A stretch of DNA of 50,000 nucleotides from Neocallimastix lanati (nom. inval.) (GCA_016946835.1 JACVTC010000078.1:132501-182500), one strand, 5' to 3'. Shown: positions 23,714-35,509, counted from the first letter of the stretch. Numbers and translations are program-made. Notes: generated by a model from the sequence alone, not told the origin.

Positions 23714-24486
23714 TGTAAAGATATTATTAATATCTTTATAAATTTTAATTAAATTTAATCATAAATTTAAGTAAAATTGAAATAAATCTATTAAAAATCA
23801 CGTGTATAAAATTATTGCAAATAATTTTAAACAAAACTTCGACTTCTTCCCAATCATATTAATAAATTAAAAATTTCTCTTGTGAAACTAGTAATTGAAA
23901 ATCATTTCTTTTTATGTAATTTAATTCAAATAATAAGAGTTAAGGTTTTTTACAAGATAAATTAACAACGTGAAACTATGCAATTAGTCATGTTGAAACT
24001 TGCGGCATTTTATGCTAAAATCATATTAAATAATTATGACAACTTTTATATTAATTTTAAATAGAAAATATAATAAGAATTTATTAATAATATTTAAATA
24101 ATAAATAAATAATAAATGAGCTCGATTGAAATTGTTTATATTTATTTTAGTTATTAATTATAATTCTCTTTATTTAGTAATAGTTAATTATTTATTATTA
24201 GTTTAGGTTAGTATTGTTTTTAAATAAATAGTTAGATAATATAATTCAATAGGAATTATATATTCTAAATGTAATAAGATAAAAATATAAATAGTTAACC
24301 AAATTTCATGTATTTTAATCGATGTAATTGTTATTAACGATTTATTGTTAATAACACTAATAATTAATAAAGATTATTTTAAAATCTAAATATAATAAAA
24401 CTTATTTGTTTATAAAACATTTTTGTGTTATTTAGTGTTATTATAATTTTTGACTTATAATCTATTTTTTAAATCAAAACTTTATA
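23714..24486 (+). repeat. gypsy-1 3' LTR
   Basis: 773 bp; one difference from the left LTR noticed (G23970 against A17961). Confidence 0.96.
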
Positions 24487-24586
24487 TTAGTAAAACAATA
24501 GGCAACACTGAAAATTAATAATAAGCTAAAAACGTTTTATAAAAAATTTGTTTTATTAATTTATTAAAATAAAATTTATTACTGTA

Positions 24587-24655
24587 ATTATTTATTAATT
24601 AATCAGTTAATAATAAGTAATTTGATATATTACAAAATTTATTAATTAATTAATA
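24587..24655 (+). repeat. direct repeat D, left copy
   Basis: About 67 bp including ATTAATCAGTTAATAATA and GTAATTTGATATATTA, repeated in the same orientation at about 27590-27653. The two copies lie just inside the TIRs and flank the gypsy-2 relic. Confidence 0.6.
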
Positions 24656-24763
24656 AATAATTATTTTAATAAAATTTATTTATTAATAAAATAAATTTCA
24701 TTTGAGTATTATTATTAATAGTGTTGTTTTTGTTTTTTTCGTAATTGTAATCTGCTCCATAAG

Positions 24764-26932
24764 GATCATTTTACACTGTGGTTCTTCTGAACATTTACTT
24801 AATAACTGTCCCTTAAGAAATAAATTCATAAGCTCTTCAAGTAATGCACACATCAGCAATCCAGAACCTACTACTATTCCCAGACCAAGAATTTCTGATC
24901 TCCCGAACGTAAAATTTCCAATTTATGAATTTACTATTAAAGTTAATAATTCTAAAACAAAAACTAAAATTCTCCTTGATTCAGGATCTCATCTCAACTT
25001 AATCGATGTATATTTTGTTAAAGAATATAATATCCCTTACTCTACTCAATCTGTGTAAAGATTTAATAAAATCTTTAATAATTAATTATTACATAATTAA
25101 TTAATGTAATAAAATTACATAAATTTATGATTTACGTATATGAAAATTAATTATAAATTTATGTAAACTTTTCATAAAGGATAAATTATTATTTAAATAA
25201 TTTTGGATAATTAATTTAATCTAAATAATTTATTTAAGTTAGTTAAGTTAGTTTAGTTAGTTTAAAATACTTTAAAATTAATTTCGGAATAGTTTTAAAT
25301 AGTTAAAATTAGTTTAAATAGTTTACAAAAATAGTTTTGAATGGTAAATATATAAACATTAGTATTAATAATATTTATATAATAAATATCTAATAAATGA
25401 GTTTTTATTGAATTTAATTATTATTGTAAATAAGTTGAAAGTTTATTGAATTAATTATTGTTTAGTTTTAGTTAATTATTATTTAATAAAATTATTAATA
25501 AATATTTTGTTTATAAATAAATAGTAATATATGTAAATTAGATAGAAATAATATAATATAATATAATCATAAAAAATTATAAATACATGTAAATTTCTAT
25601 AATTAAATCGATGTATTAGTTATTGACTATCAAATAGTTAATAACGAGAAGAGATTTATTTTTAAATTTAATAAAAGAATATTTATTAAAAAAAGGAATT
25701 TTTTTATTACGAGTTTTTAAATATTTTGTGTATTTTGTTATTTGTAATCTGTTTCTTCTAAACTCTTTACAATTTGATTTTTCTAAAGTCTCTGGAATTG
25801 AAGGGAAACAACAAATCTTAGGAAAAAACCTTACCTGTTTCCATTCAATATGAAAACCATATTTATAAAACACAATTTTATGTAGTTGACCTTCCATCTT
25901 ATTGCGCTATTTTTGGAACAGAATAGCTTATTACTCATAATCCTACTATAGACTTTACTTCAAATAAACTTTCTTTTAAAAAGAATCACTGCATTGCTAA
26001 CCGTCTTGTTATTCCATCATCTTTTACTGCTTCTATTTGAACTGAAGAATATAACTCAAATAAGAATGAAGAACATAATGAAACAAATAATAATATTCAA
26101 AAAATTATTACCTGCAAAACTTCTTCCATTCAAAGATGTATTTGACGAAAAATCTGCTATTTGTAAGTCTTTTCGAATAAACATGAAACTTGCTTCTTCA
26201 CCATCAAACCAACGGTTTAACGGAGAGGGTAAACTCCGTTATAGAACAATATCTATGATGTTATGCTAATTTTCGTGATTCTGACTGGTCAAAATATTTA
26301 TTCCATGCAGAATTCAGTTATAATAATTCAATTCAATAATCAATTAAGTATTCACCTTTTTATGCAAATTATGGATATAATCCAAGATATTCTCCATCAA
26401 TTCCAAACTGTACAGATGTTCCTCGAGCTGATGAATTTACGAAAGATCTTTCAGATTTATCTAAAATACTTAATGAAAATTTACAACAAGCAAGTAAGAA
26501 ACAAGAACAATTTGCAAATAAACATCGATCTGATACACCAAATTTTAAACTTGGTGATAATGTATGATTGAACAGCTCACTTGTAATACATAAAGGTAAT
26601 AAAAAATTAAGAACTAGAAAAATTGGACCTTTTAAAATTATCAAGAAAATCTCACCAGTATCGTAATTACCAAACAACTTAAAAATACACTCTGCGAACT
26701 TGAACCCTATTATGAAGATAACTTTGGAATAAAACAAGAACCACCACCACTAATAATTATTAATGAAGAAGAAGAACTTGAAGTAGAAGAAATTATTGAT
26801 GTAAGAAAACATTATGGAAAAACACAATATCTTTTAAAATGGAAAGGCTATCCATTATCCGATGCATCCTGGGAACCCGAAAGCAATCTTAATTGCCCAG
26901 AACTTAATAAAAAATTCAATGAAAATAAATAA
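24764..26932 (+). pseudogene. gypsy-2, decayed chromodomain gypsy relic interrupted by a solo LTR
   Basis: 24764-25053 encodes the end of a Gag knuckle (HCGSSEHLLNNCP, first Cys lost) and a protease start (ILLDSGSHLNLI). After the solo LTR the protease continues in frame-broken form (YCAIFGTE-stop-LITHNPTIDF). RT and most of integrase are deleted. From about 26205 the integrase end returns (GLTERVNSVIEQYL…, AEFSYNN, YSPFYANYGYNPR), then GPFKIIKK, and 26785-26932 an intact-looking chromodomain (YLLKWKGYPLSDASWEP). Stops at 25924, 26256 and 26337 replace expected Trp, Arg and Gln. Related to but distinct from gypsy-1. Confidence 0.85.
25054..25746 (+). mobile_element. solo LTR of a gypsy-1-related family
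   Basis: 693 bp starting TGTAAAGATTTAATAAAATC and ending TTATTTGTA, flanked by the 5-bp duplication ATCTG (25049-25053 and 25747-25751). Start, terminal stem, TATAAATA box and AATCGATGTA motif match the gypsy-1 LTR plan, but the overall sequence differs. Removing it and one ATCTG rejoins the gypsy-2 sequence. Confidence 0.88.
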
Positions 26933-27662
26933 TTATACAATTTTTTTTACTATTATCAAGATTATTATTATAACTTATAGTTTAATATTTATTTCTATTT
27001 TATACAAAAAAAAAACATGTATCTTAGATAGTTTCATTTTATATACTATATTTTTAAATCTAAATATTTTCATGTATTTTATTATTAGCTTTTATTTGAA
27101 AATTTTCTCATGTATAATTCCTTGATTAAAAATTTATTTAGATTAGTTTATTTTATTATTTTTTTAAAAAAAATTTTTTTAAATTTAAGATTCGTCTGGT
27201 ATCCGAATCCTTGAAGAGGACCATGTAACGAATACTAAAATTTGTTAAAGAAAATCTTGGTATAGCTGTTAGAGCTATAACCATGAATCGAACTACTCGA
27301 GTTCGACTCACACTTAAACCTACTTTTAAATATTTTATTTTCATTGTTCTAATTAATTCTCTCTGTATTTTCTTTAAGAATTTCATAGAAATTCTTAATA
27401 ATTAAATTGAATTTTTTTTTTTATCCTTTCTTCCATTAGTTTCTAATTTAACAGAGAAAATCAGTTTTAAACAATTTTTCTAAGATTCTAAAATTTTTGA
27501 AAATCATACAAACTGTTTTTTCATAAAAAGTATAAATATGAGTAAAATTTTTACAAAAGAAATAATTTTTAAATTCGTACTTCTATTAATTAATCAGTTA
27601 ATAATATGTAATTTGATATATTATAAAATATAATTAATTAATTAATAAATAAATACTTTAAA
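26933..27662. other. AT-rich inner DNA of the TIR element, no gene seen
   Basis: After the gypsy-2 stop the sequence is mostly A/T with a GC-richer patch at about 27186-27325 holding short inverted words (for example ATAGCT and AGCTAT). No coding frame is convincing. The right copy of direct repeat D lies at about 27590-27653. Confidence 0.6.
27590..27653 (+). repeat. direct repeat D, right copy
   Basis: Same orientation as 24587-24655, about 90 percent identical by eye, and adjoining the right TIR arm. Confidence 0.6.
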
Positions 27663-27774
27663 AAATTTTATATTAATAAATTAATAAAACAGATTATTTA
27701 TAAAACGTCTTTAGCTTATTATTAATTTTCAGTGTTGCCTATTGTTTTACTAATAAGTGGACCACCACTTTACA

Positions 27775-27949
27775 TCAAGATACAAATTCTAAAGGAAGAT
27801 CTAAACACATAGACATAAGATATAAATTTATTCAAGAAGAAATTATGAAAAACGAAATTGAATTAGAATACATCAATACTGAAAACATGTTAGCTGATCT
27901 ATTAACTGTAAGTATCTCAGGATTACATAATTTAATTTTCAAAGAATAA
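27775..27949 (+). pseudogene. copia-2 RNase H, C-terminal part after the nested insertions
   Basis: Encodes DTNSKGRSKHIDIRYKFIQ, IELEYINTENMLADLL and ISGLHNLIFKE, then TAA. This is the normal end of a copia RNase H (compare copia-1 NPRSRHIDIKYHH and DNLADGFTKYL). It continues exactly from codon CAA at 17675-17677 once the inserted block and one TCAA copy are removed. Confidence 0.88.
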
Positions 27950-28042
27950 TATTTCTTTACTTGTATATAGTTAAAAAAAAAAAAAAAAAAAAAAACTTGT
28001 ATATAATAATTAAAATATTATATAATACTTAATGTAGGGGAA

Positions 28043-28269
28043 TGTTAAAGTTCAACATATTATTTAAACTTTTATACATTAAAGTATTATAAATATTTAT
28101 AATATTATATTATGTAATAATTTGCATGTAAATTATAAAAGGAAAATTATTTCATAAAATCAATATATGGAGTCTTTTGAAATATTTTATTGAATAATAA
28201 TAAATAAAATTTAATTTTATAATAATACATTTTGTAGTGTACAAATCATCATATTTTGACTCCTCAACA
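28043..28269 (+). repeat. copia-2 3' LTR
   Basis: 227 bp, preceded by the purine run GTAGGGGAA (28034-28042), alignable to 16241-16482. Confidence 0.88.
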
Positions 28270-29721
28270 AAATATTATTTTATTATTTTATTATTTATTA
28301 AAAATTTAAATATTATTTATTTATTTAAAATAATTTAAGCCACCCTTTCATCAACAGTTATTTAAAGTACGCCTCATTTCATATAAAGCCAACTTCCGAA
28401 ATGCAACGTAACGAAATGTACCACATCCAAATAAAATATTATTATATAATCAATGATTTATATTTAAAAAGTGTACTTTTACTTTAAATAATTTTTTTAT
28501 CTATATATTAAAAATATTATAATAGGCAAAAATAATTAAATTTTAATATAATAATTATTGAAATATGAAATTATTTTTTATATAACATTATATTATTAAA
28601 TACTTCTATGAAGAAATTTAAATATTAATTATTGAATCACAATCACATATTACAATAATATTTTAATTTTCAAATTTTATCTAATTGTAATATTATTGGA
28701 ATTATTAATTTTACTATTATATTTTATTATATTACATTTTATAATAAAAAATTAATATAGTAAAAAATTGATATAAAATTTAATGCATCTAAAATAATAT
28801 AATAATTAATTTATTTTAATGTTTTTTTTTTTTAAATTTTAATAATAAATAATTAAGTTTTTGATCTTTTTTTTTTATATATATAAAAAACTTAAAATGT
28901 TAAGATATATTATTTTAACAAACATCAAATTTTATAAATCCTAAAATATATATATATAAAAATTAATATCATATTATATATATATTAAAATAAATATATA
29001 AATAAATAAATACAAAAGGAAATATATATATAATGGATTGTACATAATTATGTAATGTAATAAATATTATATAATATTGATAAAAGCGAAACTATGTATG
29101 TATTAAAGAAAATGTATTTTAATTTAAAAGAATTTATATGATGGCCAATAAAATTAAAGTATTTTTTTTAAAAGATATTGATAATATATATGTATATTAT
29201 CAGTTTATAGTAATACAATTATTTAATATATTGTTTAAAAATTAAAATATATTAAAATATATTAGATAAATTAAATAATATATTACAAAAAAAAAAAACA
29301 TCAAAAAAAAAAAAAAAAAAAAGGAATAAGAAAAAAATATATATATAAATAATTGATAATATTCAAATTTTTTTTTTTTCTTTGCACTTTTTTATTAACA
29401 AATAAAAAATTTATAGTAATTTATAATGTAATAAATATTTAGCATTAAAAAATTTCAAATTATAGTTTAATATATTACAAATATATGCAGTTAGAACAAT
29501 ATAAATATTATTAATATAATAAATGAATAATTTTAGAATTAGTATAATAAATAATATTAGTTTTTATTATTAAATTATGATAATGAATACTAACGAATAT
29601 GTATATACACATTTCAAAGAAAAAAATAGCTTTATCAATATTTTTGAACTAAATTATTTTTAAATTTTTTTTTTATGATTTTGTAAATATTCAAAAATTA
29701 TAGATTATTAAATAATAAAAA
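28270..29721. other. AT-rich intergenic DNA with a repeat-R-related block
   Basis: About 28335-28420 is GC-richer and carries TAAGCCACCC, AAAGCCAACTTCCGAAATG and AACGAAATGTACCACAT. These resemble the block at 14990-15120 (read on its minus strand) and part of 13790-13850. The rest is A/T-rich and gene-free, and includes the upstream region of the valyl-tRNA synthetase gene. Confidence 0.6.
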
Positions 29722-32700
29722 ATGGCTGATTCTGAACAAAAGAAACCATTAACCAAAAATCAAGAAAAGAATGAAGCTAAAAGAAGAGCTAAGATGGAAA
29801 AATTCTTAGCTAAGCAAAAGAAACAACAAGTAATAAATTTTAAATAAATTTATATAATTATATATAAATGAAAAAGTCACAATATTTTATTTTTTTTAAT
29901 TAGTAAAAAGTATAAAAGTAGAAATAATTGAAAATTATTGTTGAAGAATAAAGGGCATAAACAATATTATATTTTATAGAATAATTGATATATATATATA
30001 TAAAGAACTGAATATAATATACATATATATATGTAATTTTTAAAGTTGATAAAATATTTATTTTTTAATTTCGTTAAATTAATAATTATTTTTAATCTGT
30101 TTCTTTAATCTAATCAATTGTATTAAAGGAAAAGGCTGCTGCTGGCGCTCAAAAGAAGGAAAAAAAAGAAAAGAAGGAAAAGAAGCCAGTTGTTGAAGAA
30201 TTTGTTAATACCACTAAACCAGGAGAAAAGAAAGGTAAATAAACTAATATTAAAAACATCTGATTTTAGTATTTTTTGTTAATTGTTATTAAATGCTTAA
30301 AATATATTATTCTATATATATAAATATGTTATTAAATATATATTTATTATATTGGAAAATGAATTAAAAAATTAATTTAATTATTAAAAAAGATCTTAGT
30401 GCACCATTAGCTGCTTCATACAACCCAAAGGCTGTTGAAGCTGCCTGGTATCAATGGTGGGAAAAGCAAGGTTTCTTTAAACCAGAGCTAGTTGATGGTA
30501 AGCCAAAGAAGGAAGGTGTATTCATGATTCCAATCCCACCACCAAATGTTACAGGTACTCTTCACTTAGGTCACGCTTTAACTAACGCTATTCAAGATTG
30601 TCTTGTTCGTTGGTAAGAATAAATATAAAATTTATTTTTTCATTAAAAAATAACTAAATTATAAATTAAATAGTAGTAATCATTTACAAAAACTAAATAT
30701 ATTTGTAAATTCGTAATTTTAGGAATCGTATGCAAGGTAAGACCACATTATGGAATCCAGGTTGTGATCACGCTGGTATTGCAACTCAAGTGAGTATATA
30801 TATTTTCTGTTTTATTTTATGAGATAATGAAAAAAAATAATTAACAAAATATAATTTTTAGGTTGTTGTTGAAAAGAAGTTAATGAGAGAAAGAAAACTT
30901 ACTCGTCATGATCTTGGTCGTGGTCCATTCATCGATGAAGTTTGGAAATGGAAGGAAGAGTATGTAATAAATATTATTAGTATAAGTAATTAAACATATA
31001 TATTTAAAGATTAATTCAAATAGAATTTATGTAATAATTTTATTATTTTAATATTGTGTTTTAACAATTATATAATATTTAGATACGGTAATCATATTTT
31101 CCAACAACTTAGAAGATTAGGTTCTTCATTTGATTGGGATCGTACCGCTTTCACTATGGATGAAGTATGTTATATATGTTGAATAATAATATTGATATAT
31201 TTATTATATTATTGCTTTGTCTCTTAGTAATTAAAATTATTATAATTAAATATGTTTTATTTGTTATTAAAATATACTATAGAATTTAACTAGAGCTGTT
31301 AAGGAAGCTTTTGTTACTATGCACAAAGATGGTCTTATTTACCGTTCTAACCGTTTAGTTAATTGGTGTACTAAGTTAAGAACAGCCTTATCAAACTTAG
31401 AAGTAATTTTTTTTTCTTCTTATTTTATTGAAATATTATTAAATTGATATTTTTGTTTTTTATATATTAAAAATCAAAATTTATTTATTATTATAAATTA
31501 AAGGTTGAAAATAAAGAACTTGAAGGTAGAACTTTATTATCTGTTCCAGATCATGATCCAAATAAGAAATATGAATTTGGTGTTTTAATTTCTTTTGCTT
31601 ATCTTGTTGAAGATACAAATGAAGAAGTTGTTGTTGCCACCACTCGTATTGAAACTATGCTTGGTGATACTGCTATTGCTGTTCATCCAGATGATGAAAG
31701 ATATAAAGTAAAAAAAAAATTATATATAATTTGTATAGAATATATCATTTTTTTATTTCTAATATAAATTAAAATATATTAGATCATTAATATTATTATA
31801 TTGAAATTATAATTTATAAATATATTTAAAAATTTAAAATTTAGCATCTTATTGGTAAATATGTTGTTCACCCATTCAATGGTAGAAGAATTCAAATTAT
31901 TGCTGATGAAATGGTTGAACGTGACTTCGGTACTGGTTGTGTCAAGATTACCCCAGCTCACGATTTTAACGATTATGAAGTTGGTAAGCGTCATAATTTA
32001 GAATTTATAAACATCTTAAATGATGATGGTACTATTAATGAAAATGGTGCTCCATTCACTGTAAGTATCTATTGTTTTATGATACTTATAATATAAATGG
32101 TAATTATTATAATAATAATGTATAATGATAATAATTAAATAATTATTGTAATTATATAAAAGGGTCTTAAACGTTTTGATGCTCGTGAAGCTGTTATTGA
32201 AAAATTAAAGGAATTAGGTTTATATAAGAAGACTGAAGACAATAAGATGGTTATTCCAATTTGTGGGTTAGTAAATAGATATACTTATTTTTTTGTTGAA
32301 TAAAATAAAATAATATTTATTATTTATTATTTATTACATATTATTAATGAAATTAGTCGTTCAGGCAACATTGTTGAACCAATGCTTAAGCCACAATGGT
32401 GGGTTAAATGTAAGGATATGGCTACCGCTGCTGCAGATGCTGTTAGAAATGGTGAAATTGAAATTCAACCAAAATTATCTGAAAGAGAATGGTTCAAGTG
32501 GTTGGATAACTGCCAAGATTGGTGTGTTTCTCGTCAATTATGGTGGGGTCATCAAATTCCAGCTTACTTAATTAGTATTGATGGCAAACCTCTTGAAGTA
32601 TTTATTAAAAATTTTATGTGAAGAAAAAATATATATATAATAAATTTTTTTTCCTTAAATTTATATAAATTTTTAAAAAATATTTTATAAATTATTATAA

Positions 32701-34660
32701 TATGTGATAGGATAAAGATGATAGTTGGGTTTGTGGCAGAAATGATGAAGAGGCTTTACAAAAGGCTTATCAAAAATTCCCAGATGTTCCTAAGGAAAAA
32801 ATTACAATTGTTCAAGATCCAGATGTTTTAGATACTTGGTTCTCTTCTGGTTTATGGCCATTCTCTATTCTTGGTTGGCCAGAACAAGTATGAATTTAAG
32901 AAATTAAATATATATATATAAATGTAAATTAATGATTTTAATTATATATTTATATTATTTTTTTTCAGACAAAGGATATGGAAATCTTCTATCCAAATTC
33001 TATCTTAGAAACTGGTTGGGATATTCTTTTCTTCTGGGTTGCTCGTATGGTTATGATGGGTATTCGTCTTACTGGTAAAGTTCCATTCAGAAGAGTGAGT
33101 ATCATAAAATAGTATTAATTTAAGATTATGTTTAAAATAAAATTTTAAATTAAAGAAATTAAAAATTTAAAAATTTAAAAGGTCTTTACTCATGCTATGG
33201 TCAGAGATGCACACGGAAGAAAAATGAGTAAGAGTTTAGGTAATGTTATTGATCCAATTGATGTAATTGAGGGTATCTCATTAGAATTATTACAAACTAG
33301 ACTTGAAAAGGGTAATCTTGATCCAAGAGAAGTAGCTAAGGCTAAGGAAGGACAAGTAAGGAAGAAAAAAAAAGGAGAAAATTGAAATAATTATGAATAA
33401 AATTAAATAAATATTAATTATTAAATAATGTTAATCTTAATAAATAAATATAATAGAGAAAAGATTTCCCTAATGGTATTCCTGAATGTGGTACTGATGC
33501 TCTTCGTTTCGCTTTATGTGCTTACACTTCCACTGGTCGTGATATCAATTTAGATATTAATCGTGTTGAAGGTTACCGTAAGTTCTGTAACAAGTTATGG
33601 AATGTTACTCGTTTTGCTTTAATGAAATTAGGTGATGACTTCAAACCTAGAGAGAACAATGAAGTAAGTTATAATGAAAAAAAAAATAAGAATATTATAA
33701 TATTATATATTAATGAAAAATATTATAAAAATAAAATTATTAATATAATGAAATCATTAACATTTCTAATTATAGATGATTGGTAATGAATCTTTAGTTG
33801 AAAAGTGGATTATTTCCAGATTAAATGTTGCCATTAAGGAAACTACTGAAAACTTAGAAACCATCAATTTAATGAATGCTACTACTGCTATTTACAACTT
33901 CTGGCTTTATGAATTATGTGATGTTTATGTTGAAGCTGTTAAGCCAATTGTTGATGCTGATGATTCTATTCCAGGTATTGCTGAAAAGAAACTTTCAATG
34001 CGTAACACTTTATACAACTGTCTTGAAGGTGGACTTAAGTTATTACACCCATTCATGCCATTCATTACTGAAGAATTATATCAAAGATTACCACGTCGTC
34101 CAAATGACACTATTCCAACTATTATGAAGGCTTCTTACCCAGTTGTAAATCCAAGCCAAATTAATGAACAAGCTGAAAAGGACTTTGATATCATTAACCA
34201 AATTATTCATGCTTCTCGTTCACTTGTTGTTGAATACAATATTCGTCAAGGTACTATTTATACTGTTGCCTCTAACAAAGAATTAGCTTCATTAATTGAA
34301 AGTCAATCACAAACTATTGTTACTCTTGTTAAGGGATTAAAGGAACTTAAGGTTATTGTTAAGGGTGAACCAGTTCCAGCTGGTTGTTCTGTTAGTACCT
34401 TAAATGAAGATATTACTGTTATGCTCCTTGTTAAGGGTTTCGTTGATTTCGATGGTGAAATTGCCAAACTTGAAAAGAAACAAAAGAAAACTCAAAACAA
34501 CTATAATAGCCTTCTTAAGAAGACCCAAGTTCCTGATTATGAAACTAAGGTTAAGGAAGAAATTCGTGAAGTTAACAGCACCAAAATTAAGGCTTTAGAA
34601 GCAGAACTTGAAGCTATTACAAAGGCTATTCAAAACTTTATGAAATTAAGAGATGAATAA
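29722..34660 (+). CDS. valyl-tRNA synthetase, 16 exons
   Basis: Exons 29722-29829, 30129-30234, 30393-30612, 30723-30789, 30862-30959, 31083-31164, 31283-31402, 31504-31707, 31845-32060, 32163-32266, 32357-32597, 32711-32887, 32969-33094, 33182-33355, 33457-33663 and 33776-34660 join without frame break to 1044 residues, all introns GT/AG. The enzyme charges tRNA-Val. Landmarks: Lys-rich N-terminal extension (to about 70); HIGH motif as HLGH (129-132) after [10 protein letters not shown]1 editing domain with [22 protein letters not shown] (637-641); anticodon-binding helical domain in the last exon; C-terminal coiled coil ([14 protein letters not shown]…). Class Ia family and ValRS identity are clear from the PPPNVTG and [10 protein letters not shown] signatures. 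No organelle signal is obvious, so cytosolic function is most likely. Confidence 0.96.
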
Positions 34661-35029
34661 ATTTAATATTATGAAATTAGTAAATAAACAAAAATAAAAT
34701 AAAATTCTTGTTATATAATATATATATATAATATATTAAATAATATATTAAATTTCTAAAAAGATAAAAAGATATAATTCGTCTTTTTAAAATTTTTAAA
34801 ATAAATCGAATAACATAAAATAGTTTTATTAGCAAATAAGTGCACATTTAAAAAAAAAAAAAAAAAAATGTTAAATCTTATATACAATGTAAAAGATTAT
34901 CATTTCTATTATTGATGATGATAATAATTTTTATATTTATAATGTAAAGAAAACAAAAATTAAAATAAAATAAATTTTGTGAAAATAATTAAATTTTATA
35001 ATTTATAAGATATATATTTAAAATGATTG
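34661..35029. other. AT-rich DNA after valyl-tRNA synthetase, no gene seen
   Basis: Contains the expected 3' UTR and an A-run at about 34851-34867. It ends at the tail of the first LINE fragment. Confidence 0.7.
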
Positions 35030-35495
35030 TTTATTATTATTATTATTATTATTATTGTTATTTTATTATCATGCCAAAATACTATGTATTTCGGCAAGTT
35101 GTACTATGCGGGAATTTTCCCCTTCTTATCAAATAAAAAAGAAATAAAACCTAGAAGTAACATCTTTAAAATAGATAGTGTGGTGTCCACTAAACACTCC
35201 CTGGATTCATCATTTATTGAACTACTAGGGCGAGATTCACCCTTCGTAGAAATAGAAGATGATCCTGTAGAATCATTATGCCTTATCAGTATGACATCGA
35301 CGCTCTTGGATAAGTTTGGTATTTTGCAATACCTATCAAATAATAGCTCAAACGAACTACTTATGATAGGTATTGCCCTTATTAAGAATTCCGCCAAGCC
35401 CACAATTTTTGGAACAGGACTCAGATGAACCTTTGAAGAGTAGTTCATTTAATTGTCTCTGTTCCCCACTATCTTATGGATAAAATTCCTGTCAT
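35030..35495 (-). mobile_element. LINE fragment (a), 5'-truncated and inverted
   Basis: The minus strand encodes the distal C-terminus of a non-LTR retrotransposon ORF: VGLAEFLIRAIPI and SKSVDVILIR correspond to VGLAEFLTNVMPI and VKSVDVVTIR in fragment (b). The frame (35104-35448 plus upstream bases) has a stop just before the ATG where (b) is open. The 3' end, at the low coordinate, finishes in an (AAT)n-like tail at about 35030-35057. No target duplication found. Confidence 0.6.
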
Positions 35496-35509
35496 TAACC
35501 TATTCGTTT

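Larger units (their letters stand above)
17705..24486 (+). mobile_element. gypsy-1, near-intact chromodomain Ty3/gypsy (chromovirus) retrotransposon
   Basis: Complete element: 773-bp LTRs, candidate self-priming primer-binding site, one long gag-pol frame with C-terminal chromodomain, and purine tract. It is flanked by the 5-bp target duplication TTAGT (17700-17704 and 24487-24491). The LTRs differ at one position in my reading (A17961 against G23970), so insertion is very recent. It sits inside the left arm of the TIR element. Confidence 0.96.
17679..27774. mobile_element. TIR element inserted in copia-2 (itself interrupted by gypsy-1 and gypsy-2)
   Basis: Outer ends are perfect inverted repeats over 25 bp (17679-17703 against 27750-27774), starting TGTAAAGTGG. 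Imperfect inverted similarity extends to about 112 bp when the gypsy-1 insertion is removed (left arm 17679-17704 plus 24492-24577; right arm 27663-27774). The tip contains AAGTGG-n4-CCACTT, a small palindrome. TCAA precedes the left end (17674-17677) and follows the right end (27775-27778), a probable 4-bp target duplication with one extra T at 17678. No transposase frame is left. Superfamily is not assignable from ends alone. Confidence 0.75.
16241..28269 (+). mobile_element. copia-2, decayed Ty1/copia element split by later insertions
   Basis: The outermost layer of the nest. The LTRs (16241-16482 and 28043-28269) share the start TGTTAAAGTTCAACAT and the end CTCCT(T/C)AACA. Its RNase H is cut at 17677 and resumes at 27775 in the same frame (…ACIAIAQ / DTNSKGRSKHID…), separated by about 10.1 kb of inserted elements. 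I see no clear target duplication outside the LTRs. LTR divergence (many substitutions and indels) shows that it is old. Confidence 0.85.

Noticed and set aside
27186-27325. Possible tRNA or tRNA-like fold (GAGTTCGACTC with a D-arm-like segment upstream)
   Set aside because: T-arm stem and acceptor do not pair and the arm spacing is wrong.
16241-28274. Target duplication for copia-2 (AAATATTATT on both sides)
   Set aside because: On the left it is not adjacent to the LTR (three extra bases), and such words are common in the AT-rich flanks.
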